DNA of 14,174 nucleotides from Azonexaceae bacterium. Lineage in GTDB: Bacteria > Pseudomonadota > Gammaproteobacteria > Burkholderiales > Rhodocyclaceae. The stretch covers positions 1 through 14,174 of the forward strand of contig SSTB01000109.1 in assembly GCA_009469665.1 (NCBI GenBank), in the 5' to 3' direction. The notes beneath the pieces were generated by a model, which saw nothing but the letters and a program-made list of their open reading frames with translations, made no database searches and had not been told where the DNA came from. Positions 8,449 to 14,064 of this stretch are shown here, piece by piece (the stretch's first letter is position 1; each line of letters begins with the position of its first letter). A program made the position numbers and the translations under genes.

Positions 8449-8466
8449 CGAGGGTGGTCGAAAAAC

Positions 8467-8493
8467 GTGACGAGTTGCGGTCGGATGTGACGA
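8467..8493 (+). promoter_or_regulatory. Two GTGACGA direct repeats 20 bp apart, candidate enhancer-binding sites
   Basis: GTGACGA occurs at 8467-8473 and again at 8487-8493, so the copies are in phase on the helix (two turns). The second copy overlaps an inverted repeat TGAC-N7-GTCA (8488-8502). Relative to the start predicted from the -24/-12 element the copies lie at about -112 and -92, the usual distance for sigma-54 activators such as PilR. The sequence does not exactly match the published Pseudomonas PilR half-site that I remember, so the factor is not assigned. Confidence 0.45.
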
Positions 8494-8552
8494 AAATTGT
8501 CAGTCTGATAGCGCCTCGAGGTTGAAGGTGATTCGCATTGCCGCGGGAGGTG

Positions 8553-8568
8553 TGGCACGAATTTGGCT
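8553..8568 (+). promoter_or_regulatory. Sigma-54 (RpoN) -24/-12 promoter upstream of the first pilin gene
   Basis: The sequence TGGCACGAATTTGGC matches the consensus TGGCACG-N4-TTGC with one mismatch (the second T of the -12 element is G). GG (8554-8555) and GC (8566-8567) have the required spacing. The predicted transcription start is near 8579, leaving a 23-nt leader that contains the AGGAGG ribosome binding site. Pilin genes of Pseudomonas and Geobacter are sigma-54 dependent, which fits. Confidence 0.72.
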
Positions 8569-8601
8569 TAAAGTGAGCCACGCGAGGGAAAGGAGGGGAC
8601 A

Positions 8602-8775
8602 ATGGAACGCGGATTTACCCTGATCGAGTTGATGATCGTCGTCGCCATCATCGGGATACTGGCGGCTATTGCAGTTCCGCAATACTCGGACTATGTTTCG
8701 CGTGGCGAGGACAAGGCGGCTCAGTCCGATGCCCGCAATGTGCTGACCCTGGCTGCCGCCAATTCGGCGCGCTGA
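8602..8775 (+). CDS. Short type IV pilin (PilA-N-like), first copy
   Basis: A 57-aa prepilin. AGGAGG at 8591-8596 sits 5 nt before the ATG. The leader is only four residues (MERG), followed by the prepilin peptidase site G/F and the FTLIEL start with Glu at mature position 5. The mature protein is 53 residues: the hydrophobic N-terminal helix of type IV pilins (ending A-V-P-Q-Y), then about 30 polar residues ([18 protein letters not shown]). The globular head of ordinary pilins (140-160 aa) is absent, as in the PilA-N of Geobacter. Mature aromatics are F1, Y24 and Y27 only. It shares 44 of 53 mature residues with the second pilin 65 nt downstream, indicating tandem duplication. It probably assembles into a filament with a separately encoded globular partner. 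Confidence 0.9.
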   Translation: MERGFTLIELMIVVAIIGILAAIAVPQYSDYVSRGEDKAAQSDARNVLTLAAANSAR

Positions 8776-8780
8776 GAGCT

Positions 8781-8795
8781 TGGCATGAAACTTGT
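8781..8795 (+). promoter_or_regulatory. Possible weak second sigma-54-like element before the second pilin gene
   Basis: TGGCATGAAACTTGT fits TGGCACG-N4-TTGC except at C6 and at the final C of the -12 element, which becomes T. The GC at -12 is normally strongly conserved, so this may be chance. If used, transcription would start near 8807 and give a 34-nt leader. Confidence 0.25.
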
Positions 8796-8808
8796 TTGTT
8801 CGTCGTCG

Positions 8809-8825
8809 ACGGATTTCCGTTTTTT
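8809..8825 (+). terminator. Small hairpin with T run between the two pilin genes
   Basis: ACGG (8809-8812) and CCGT (8817-8820) can pair around ATTT and are followed directly by five more T residues. The stem is short (4-5 bp), so only partial termination or RNA-end stabilisation is likely. It could alter the ratio of the two pilin transcripts. Confidence 0.3.
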
Positions 8826-8840
8826 CTAGGAGGACTGGTA

Positions 8841-9023
8841 ATGAAAAAGTTGCAAAAGGGTTTCACGCTCATTGAGTTGATGATCGTCGTGGCGATCATC
8901 GGTATTCTTGCCGCCATCGCCATCCCGCAATTCAGCGATTACACCCGCAAGGGCGAAGACAAGGCGGCGCAATCCGATGCGCGCAATGTGCTGACCCAGG
9001 CTACCGCAGCCTCAACCCGTTAG
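8841..9023 (+). CDS. pilA: Short type IV pilin (PilA-N-like), second copy
   Basis: A 60-aa prepilin. The ATG at 8841 is chosen because AGGAGG (8828-8833) precedes it by 7 nt and it gives a normal basic leader (MKKLQKG). The frame can be extended upstream to 8796 but lacks a ribosome binding site there and would add a non-pilin sequence. Cleavage at G/F leaves 53 residues with E5, the A-I-P-Q-F helix continuation, and a short polar tail ending in Arg. Aromatics are F1, F24 and Y27; the extra tyrosine and phenylalanine further along the Geobacter PilA chain are missing. The longer Lys-rich leader is more typical of a major pilin than that of the first copy. The PilA-C/Spc-like gene follows 19 nt downstream, as PilA and Spc are paired in Geobacter. 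The symbol is by analogy. Confidence 0.9.
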   Translation: MKKLQKGFTLIELMIVVAIIGILAAIAIPQFSDYTRKGEDKAAQSDARNVLTQATAASTR

Positions 9024-9042
9024 AACTGGTGCTGGAGGAATC

Positions 9043-9429
9043 ATGAAAAAAGTTGGTTTTGTTTCTGCTGTTTGCGTTGGTTTGCTGCTCACTTCGTCGG
9101 GTGCGATGGCTGACGCGACCACCATTTGTGCTGGGGCTGCTGCCGGGAACGGTACGGCCCCGGGTTCCGGGACCGCCGGCACCCACTTCATGGTCACGGG
9201 GATCGCGCCGAAGTGTTCCGCAAACGTCCATCTGATGGGTACCGATGGCACCGGAGGCGCGTGGTACGCCGTCGGCTCGGTCTCCGCGAAGGGCAAGAAT
9301 TCGTTCGCCGGGCATACCAATGGTGGTGCGGTGGCACCGAGTGCGGCCTGTGGCGTCGCCGGTGCGTGTACCGCTGGTGAGGCGACCACCGCCCGTGACG
9401 CAGCGAATACAGCCGCTGGTTCGACCTGA
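9043..9429 (+). CDS. Exported PilA-C/Spc-like globular pilin partner
   Basis: A 128-aa secreted protein with a Sec signal peptide (MKKVGF..., cleavage likely after A21-M-A23) and a mature domain of about 105 residues. GGAGG at 9034-9038 lies 4 nt before the ATG. The mature part is rich in Gly, Ala and Thr and has four cysteines (C29, C58, C103, C109), which could form two disulfides. Its core KCSANVHL...WYAVGSVSAKGKNSFAG resembles my memory of the strand pattern of the Geobacter Spc/PilA-C subunit, encoded directly after the short pilin there. I infer that it supplies the globular surface of the pilus by docking on the short pilin helix. It is not a pilin itself, because it lacks a prepilin cleavage site. 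An unrelated small secreted protein is the alternative. It ends just before a strong terminator. Confidence 0.72.
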   Translation: MKKVGFVSAVCVGLLLTSSGAMADATTICAGAAAGNGTAPGSGTAGTHFMVTGIAPKCSANVHLMGTDGTGGAWYAVGSVSAKGKNSFAGHTNGGAVAPSAACGVAGACTAGEATTARDAANTAAGST

Positions 9430-9443
9430 TATTGCCGCAACCG

Positions 9444-9474
9444 AAAAGGCGCGTCGGAGACGCGCCTTTTTTTT
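9444..9474 (+). terminator. Strong intrinsic terminator closing the pilin operon
   Basis: A perfect 8-bp stem, GGCGCGTC (9448-9455) with GACGCGCC (9459-9466), has a GGA loop, is preceded by AAAA and is followed by eight T residues (9467-9474). It begins 14 nt after the stop codon of the Spc-like gene. Confidence 0.95.
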
Positions 9475-9491
9475 GCTTGGGAGGCCCGGGC

Positions 9492-10295
9492 GTGCTGCAG
9501 TTCTTCCTTTCTACCTGGCGGGCAGGCTTTCGCTGCCGTTCCTTTTTTGCGATCCTCGCGCTCGGTGTCGCCCTGGTCGGTGTCGCCTATCTCTCTGCCT
9601 CGTTTTCGCCACGTCAGCCGCAGACGGTGGCCCTCGACGTGGGGCTGTCGGGCTTGCGCTTCAGCCTGGTGCTGTTTGCCATCTTTCTGGTTCAGGATCT
9701 GGTCGGGCGGGAAATCGATCGGCGTTCCGTCGTGCTGACCCTCAGCTATCCGATTCCCCGTTCGGCCTATCTCCTAGGGCGCTACTTCGGCGTGCTGGCC
9801 CTGATTGGAGTTGCGGCGCTGGTGCTGGGAATGCTGCTATGGATATTCGTGATGCTATCCGGTAGCCACTACGAACAACAGTTCCGGGTCGCGCTGGGGT
9901 TGCCCTTCTGGGGGGCGGTATTCGGGGTGTGGTGCGACGTTGCGGTGGTGGCCGCCTTCACCGTCTGGATTGCCACTTTATCCACGGTATCCATGCTACC
10001 CATGACATTGGGGGCCTTGTTTGCCATCATCACGCGGGCCTTGGGGGCGGTAGTCGATTATGTCGCCAAGGGGGCGGATGGCCAGGCTGATCTGGCTGCT
10101 CGCTTCGGTCCCGTCCTTGATGCCGTGCGCTGGGTACTGCCTGATCTCTCCCGGCTCGATTGGCGTGCCTGGCCGATGTATGGGATCGTTCCTGACGGGC
10201 AGGCCATGGTCCTCGCGTTGTTGATGGCCGCCCTATATTCCATGGCCATGCTTGGGTTGGCTTTCCACGGCTTTGCGCAGAGGGAGTTTTCCTGA
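9492..10295 (+). CDS. ABC-2-type transporter permease
   Basis: A 267-aa integral membrane protein. The GTG at 9492 is chosen: GGGAGG (9479-9484) precedes it by 7 nt. The alternative TTG at 9432 would place the start before the terminator hairpin and add a non-hydrophobic lead. About six hydrophobic helices are visible, in the arrangement of ABC-2 permeases: one near the N-terminus (SFFAILALGVALVGVAYL), one around residues 45-65, then REIDRRSVVLTLSYPIPRSAYLLGRY, the cytoplasmic coupling-helix region characteristic of this family, and further helices to the C-terminus. It probably pairs with the ATPase encoded 0.8 kb downstream. Substrate unknown; a polysaccharide, lipid-linked glycan or protein export role is possible. 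It has no room for its own promoter after the terminator (17 nt). Confidence 0.82.
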   Translation: MLQFFLSTWRAGFRCRSFFAILALGVALVGVAYLSASFSPRQPQTVALDVGLSGLRFSLVLFAIFLVQDLVGREIDRRSVVLTLSYPIPRSAYLLGRYFGVLALIGVAALVLGMLLWIFVMLSGSHYEQQFRVALGLPFWGAVFGVWCDVAVVAAFTVWIATLSTVSMLPMTLGALFAIITRALGAVVDYVAKGADGQADLAARFGPVLDAVRWVLPDLSRLDWRAWPMYGIVPDGQAMVLALLMAALYSMAMLGLAFHGFAQREFS

Positions 10296-10296
10296 A

Positions 10297-11124
10297 GTGC
10301 GCCGGTCGAAACAGAGACTTGGTTTGGCCCTGGCAGTGCTGTGCTTCGCGGCTTTTTCCACTATCGTGCCGTCCCTTTATGCGAGGCCACGGCCGCAGGC
10401 CTCACCGGAAATGCAGGTGGCCTTGCCGCGCTTCGTCCAGGTTCTCTTTGCTGCGGGGGATCGTTATCTGGCGGCCAACTTGGCGGGATTTCGGGCGCTG
10501 GTGGTTTCAACCGAAGCCCTGGATCGGGATGCCTATCGCATCCTTGGCATTGTCCAGTCGGACACGGCCTGGCTCAACCCGGCCCACGAGGACAACTACT
10601 ATATCGCCGCGGCGATTCTCCCCTGGCATGGAGAGGTCGATGCGACCCAGAATATCTTGCGGCGGGCCAGCGATGCACGGCCCTTCGATTGGCAGCCGGC
10701 CTTTTACTATGCCTTCAATGAAATGCATTTCCTCAAGAATTCGGTCCGTGGAGCCGAATGGCTGAGGATCGCCGCCGACCATGCTCAGGATGAAATGGAG
10801 CAGATCCAGTTGCAGCAGATGGCGGCAAACTGGGCGAGCAAGGGGGAGGATATCGGCTTGGCCGTGCGCCTTCATCGGGCCATGGCCCAGCAGACACGCC
10901 ATAAGGCCTTCGCCAGTTTTCTGGAGAAACGGGCGCTTCGCCTGGAGAACCTGCTTGCGCTGGAGACAGCCATCGGTGCTTTCCGGAATGCGGAGGGACG
11001 GCACCCCGAGCGCCTGGAGGAACTGGTGACGGAGGGATTGTTGCCCGCCATTCCGCGGGATCCCTTTGGTTCGCACTACATGATCGATCAAGCGGGAAAA
11101 CCTCGCCTAGTCGAACCACGATAG
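10297..11124 (+). CDS. Membrane-anchored protein of unknown function, helical-repeat-like
   Basis: A 275-aa protein that I do not recognise as a named family. The GTG at 10297, 1 nt after the permease stop and preceded by GGGAG (10282-10286), gives a basic start (MRRSKQR) and one N-terminal hydrophobic segment (LGLALAVLCFAAFSTIV), an uncleaved anchor or signal peptide. The rest is mostly helical with TPR-like pairs (about residues 85-215: ILPWHGEVDATQNILRR, FYYAFNEMHFLK, AEWLRIAADHA). The last 60 residues (GRHPERLEELVTEGLLPAIP, then DPFG) resemble the head of GspG-type pseudopilins and other proteins found near pili. Lying between an ABC permease and its ATPase, it probably works in the periplasm with that transporter, perhaps as an adaptor. 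Confidence 0.75.
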   Translation: MRRSKQRLGLALAVLCFAAFSTIVPSLYARPRPQASPEMQVALPRFVQVLFAAGDRYLAANLAGFRALVVSTEALDRDAYRILGIVQSDTAWLNPAHEDNYYIAAAILPWHGEVDATQNILRRASDARPFDWQPAFYYAFNEMHFLKNSVRGAEWLRIAADHAQDEMEQIQLQQMAANWASKGEDIGLAVRLHRAMAQQTRHKAFASFLEKRALRLENLLALETAIGAFRNAEGRHPERLEELVTEGLLPAIPRDPFGSHYMIDQAGKPRLVEPR

Positions 11125-11137
11125 GAATGGGGGAATC

Positions 11138-12067
11138 GTGAAGGAAGTCATCGTTGTCGATTCGGTCCGCAAGATCTATCCCGGCGGCTGGAGAAAGCCG
11201 GGGCGGGAGGCCCTCAAGGGCATTTCCCTGGCGATTCCCGAGGGTGAAACATTTGGGTTCGTCGGACCCAATGGAGCCGGAAAGAGCACACTCATCAAAA
11301 TTCTGGTTGGAACGCTGAAGCCGACGAGTGGCAAGGCGCGCGTATTCGGCGAGGAGGTGGGCGATCCCAAAGCCCGCCTGCAGTTGGGATTCGTGCCCGA
11401 AAATCCCAGCCTGCAGGAGTTCTTGACCCCCTACGAAATTCTCCTGATGGGCTTGCGCCTGCATCGTGTTCGTGTGGACAACGAGCGCCAGCACTGCCTT
11501 GCCTGGCTGGAAAAGTTTGACTTGGCAGGCGTCGCCGATACGCGTATTGGCAAGTTTTCCAAGGGGATGATGCAGCGTACCGCGCTGGCTCATGCAATGG
11601 TGATTGCACCGCGCTTGTTGATTCTCGATGAACCTCTGTCAGGGTTGGACCCGGTCGGTCGCAAGGAAGTTGTCGATATTCTTGACGAGTATCGAAGGGA
11701 GGGGGGAACCCTATTTTTCTCGTCCCATGTTCTCCACGACGTGGAGCGAATTGCAGACCGTTTCGGATTGATCCATCGCGGTGAATTGCTGACCATAAGG
11801 TCACCCCAGGAGATCGTTGCGGATCAGGCGGATCGCTACGTTCTGCGTTATCGGGGAGAATGCGCCATATCGGGAGCGAGTGCGGTTCGGAAAGGACTTT
11901 ACGCCGTCGAGTCCTCTGCGCAGGACTTGGCTCGATTGGTAGGGGTGATCCAGGCCAACGGTGGAATTGTGCAAGACATCCAGCCCAAGGTTTCCCTCGA
12001 AACTGTCTTTTTCCGGACAATCGGCGCGGACCAAGGGGGCGCGCAGCACCAGAAATCGTGGGCGTGA
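11138..12067 (+). CDS. ABC transporter ATP-binding protein
   Basis: A 309-aa ABC ATPase, the energising subunit for the permease encoded upstream. A GTG start lies 13 nt after the previous stop, with GGGGG just before it. Motifs in order: Walker A GPNGAGKST (G43-K49), Q-loop region near FVPENPSLQ, signature FSKGM at 140-144 in place of LSGGQ, Walker B LLILDEP with D164/E165, and switch His in SSHVLHD (H197). The FSKGM form is common in exporters of the CcmA/ABC-2 (drug, Nod factor, copper) group. A C-terminal region (about 215-309) follows the nucleotide-binding domain, as in many ABC-2 ATPases. The ligase-like gene begins immediately after its stop codon with no gap. Confidence 0.92.
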   Translation: MKEVIVVDSVRKIYPGGWRKPGREALKGISLAIPEGETFGFVGPNGAGKSTLIKILVGTLKPTSGKARVFGEEVGDPKARLQLGFVPENPSLQEFLTPYEILLMGLRLHRVRVDNERQHCLAWLEKFDLAGVADTRIGKFSKGMMQRTALAHAMVIAPRLLILDEPLSGLDPVGRKEVVDILDEYRREGGTLFFSSHVLHDVERIADRFGLIHRGELLTIRSPQEIVADQADRYVLRYRGECAISGASAVRKGLYAVESSAQDLARLVGVIQANGGIVQDIQPKVSLETVFFRTIGADQGGAQHQKSWA

Positions 12068-13537
12068 ATGAAGTTACTCTGTCCTAGGGCATCGTCCGAT
12101 GGCAGGGCCCTTGCCGCATTGGCACTCTTGATCGCGTACGCCATTTTTGCGCCGTTGGTCTCCTTGCTGGGATTCCCGCTTTCCTTTCAGCGTATCTCGC
12201 TGATGGATTGGCAGCGAATCCTGCAATGCGGGACCGTTTCCTTGGCGGTCCTAGTATTGGCGCCTTCAGCGGCCAGCTTCAGGTTCGGGCAAGTCTATTC
12301 AGCGCGGCCCGCCCAGGCGATCGGCTGGTCCGTCTTTTTTCTTCTCGGGTTCGTGTCTTCGACCCTTGCGACGTACCCACGCGTGGCAATCTTGGAGTGG
12401 TCCTGGACGCTTCTCTGGTTTGCCGCAACCGCTCTGATCGCACTTACAGCCCGACCCAAACAAGAAGGGCTGCGAGACTTGGTGTCGACCGGGGTTCTGG
12501 GTTGCCTGGCTAGCTACACCGCCTATTTTTACCTGTCGAACGCCGAAGCTTTATTCGACGTCGATCCAATTCTGCGGATGACTTATCCGGGATTCAGCAA
12601 CGTCCGCATTCTGAGTGAATTTCAGATCGGGCTGCTGTTTCTCATTCCCTGGGCGATCGAATATCGTGTGGCAGCGGGGATTTGGCGGTGGTGTGCGTGG
12701 CTTTTGGCGGGCTTTTTCGCCGCGATCGTCTTTACAACTGGCTCCAGGGGTTTGGTGATGGGCTTGGTCGTGGCCTGGATTTTTCTACTGCTTATTGCCG
12801 GACGTAGCGCCAAGCCCACGCTGAAGGCAGCTCTACGCCTTGGCGTGCTGGGCGCGGTTGTTTACGCCCTGCTGTTTGTCCTCCTGCCCACGGGAATGCA
12901 GCCACCCTCTGCCTCACAGGATTTTGCGCGGTCTGGAGGGTCTGGCCGTGAGTATCTGTGGCAATTGGCCTGGGGCTTGGCTATTGAACATCCCATCCTT
13001 GGAATCGGACCGATGCATTTCGCCGTAGGGCAAAATCCATTCGGTGCCAGCCCCCACAATCACATCCTGCAGCTTCTGAGCGAATGGGGAATGCCTGCGA
13101 CCCTCCTTTTTGCAGTATTAATTGGCGCGTGGGCTTACGGTCGGCTGGCGGTATTGCGCCGCCAGATTTTCCTCGCTTCTGACTCGGGGCACTGCAACTT
13201 CAGCCTTGCCTCCCTGGGAGGCTTACTGTCCTTATTTGCACTGGCCTTGGTATCACCCGTATTCAACAACCCGACCTCCCAGACGATGCTGTCCTTCTTT
13301 GCGATACTCGTGAACTGGTCCTTGCCTGGGCGGGGCAGTAGAAGCACCGGGCGTTTGCTCCCCCTTGTGGCGATTGCAGGACTGGTGATATTCGCCTGGG
13401 CTGTTGCGCCCTGGCTCGGTTGGATCGAAGACAGAAATGCTTGCTTTTTTAATTCGGTTACTGATTCACCCGTCCATGTTTACTGGCCGCGTTTCTGGCA
13501 ACAGGGATGGATAATCGAACCGTGTGAGCAGTTCTGA
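12068..13537 (+). CDS. Wzy_C/O-antigen-ligase-like polytopic membrane protein
   Basis: A 489-aa protein with about ten or more hydrophobic helices. The ATG directly abuts the ATPase stop. Conserved points of the O-antigen ligase/Wzy/PglL group are visible: TTGSRGL with R227 at the end of a helix, a periplasmic stretch (about 275-345) ending GIGPMHFA...SPHNHILQLLSEWGMP with H330 and H332, followed by more helices and a Cys-containing C-terminal loop. Such enzymes transfer or polymerise undecaprenyl-linked glycans at the periplasmic face. Its place after a pilin operon suggests a pilin oligosaccharyltransferase (TfpO/PglL-like) or polysaccharide ligase; the sequence alone does not distinguish these from a Wzy polymerase. 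By eye its base composition is somewhat less GC-rich than the left half of the window. Confidence 0.82.
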   Translation: MKLLCPRASSDGRALAALALLIAYAIFAPLVSLLGFPLSFQRISLMDWQRILQCGTVSLAVLVLAPSAASFRFGQVYSARPAQAIGWSVFFLLGFVSSTLATYPRVAILEWSWTLLWFAATALIALTARPKQEGLRDLVSTGVLGCLASYTAYFYLSNAEALFDVDPILRMTYPGFSNVRILSEFQIGLLFLIPWAIEYRVAAGIWRWCAWLLAGFFAAIVFTTGSRGLVMGLVVAWIFLLLIAGRSAKPTLKAALRLGVLGAVVYALLFVLLPTGMQPPSASQDFARSGGSGREYLWQLAWGLAIEHPILGIGPMHFAVGQNPFGASPHNHILQLLSEWGMPATLLFAVLIGAWAYGRLAVLRRQIFLASDSGHCNFSLASLGGLLSLFALALVSPVFNNPTSQTMLSFFAILVNWSLPGRGSRSTGRLLPLVAIAGLVIFAWAVAPWLGWIEDRNACFFNSVTDSPVHVYWPRFWQQGWIIEPCEQF

Positions 13538-13588
13538 ACAGACGACCTGAATCGACCTATGCGATGCCGATGATCCGTGGGTACAGGC

Positions 13589-14059
13589 TTAGTTCTGCGC
13601 TTCCGAATTCGCCAATTTCGCAGTGATGGCTGCTTCGAGCCTTGTTTCTGGTTTACCAGACCGCATGCGGGATGAAAGCCACCACAACGCTCCTTTTTTA
13701 ATGGCCCAAGGGGCCTCCCGGCCGGATAGCAGGGCTGACGCAAGCAGACCAAGGGTCGGCTGATGCCCGACGACCAGCATCGGTATGCGTGATTCCGGCC
13801 AGGCGCAAGCTTCCAGCATGGCGGCTGCGGACGCGCCTGGAAGCAAGCGAGGATCGATGCGGTAGGGCGTGCCCAACGCCGCTGCTGTTTGCACGCAACG
13901 AAGTGCCGGGCTGACCAGTACTTCAAGCCCGGCGGGTGCGGAACGAGATAGCCATTGCGCCAATATGCGCGCCTGCTCCTGGCCCTTCGCGCTGAGGGGC
14001 CTGTCGAGGTCTATTGGCCCGTCCTCCGCCTCCGCATGACGCCACAACAGCAAGTCCAT
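13589..14059 (-). CDS. sixA: SixA-like phosphohistidine phosphatase
   Basis: A 156-aa histidine-phosphatase superfamily member of SixA size. The ATG at 14059 is chosen because translation then begins MDLLLWRHAEAED, with the catalytic RHA motif (R7, H8) at the N-terminus as in SixA, and AAGGAAG lies a few bases upstream; an upstream in-frame TTG would add 33 non-homologous residues. Other active-site features: R54 in SPALRC and H99 in LVVGHQPTLG. SixA removes phosphate from histidine on signalling proteins (ArcB and the nitrogen phosphotransferase system in E. coli). It is convergent with the ligase-like gene (51 nt apart, no clear terminator seen) and lies 5 nt after the stop of the next minus-strand gene, probably one operon. 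Confidence 0.9.
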   Translation of the reverse strand: MDLLLWRHAEAEDGPIDLDRPLSAKGQEQARILAQWLSRSAPAGLEVLVSPALRCVQTAAALGTPYRIDPRLLPGASAAAMLEACAWPESRIPMLVVGHQPTLGLLASALLSGREAPWAIKKGALWWLSSRMRSGKPETRLEAAITAKLANSEAQN

Positions 14060-14064
14060 CGTCG

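Noticed and set aside
8486..8502. CRP (cAMP receptor) site TGTGA-N6-TCACA upstream of the pilins
   Set aside because: TGTGA is present at 8486-8490, but the second half-site at 8497-8501 is TTGTC, which barely matches. A direct cAMP-CRP link to pilin transcription is therefore not supported by this sequence.
8796..8840. Upstream start for the second pilin, adding 15 residues
   Set aside because: No ribosome binding site there, the extension is not pilin-like and crosses the small hairpin; AGGAGG is ideally placed before the ATG at 8841.
8602..9023. The two pilins as fragments of one broken full-length pilin
   Set aside because: Each has its own ribosome binding site, leader, complete helix and stop, and they are homologous over their whole length, so they are duplicates rather than halves of a frameshifted gene.
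9432..9491. TTG start for the ABC permease at 9432
   Set aside because: It precedes a strong intrinsic terminator and adds 20 non-hydrophobic residues; the GTG at 9492 has a GGGAGG at correct spacing.
13538..13588. Bidirectional terminator between the converging ligase and sixA genes
   Set aside because: No stem with a T run on either strand could be found by eye in these 51 nt.
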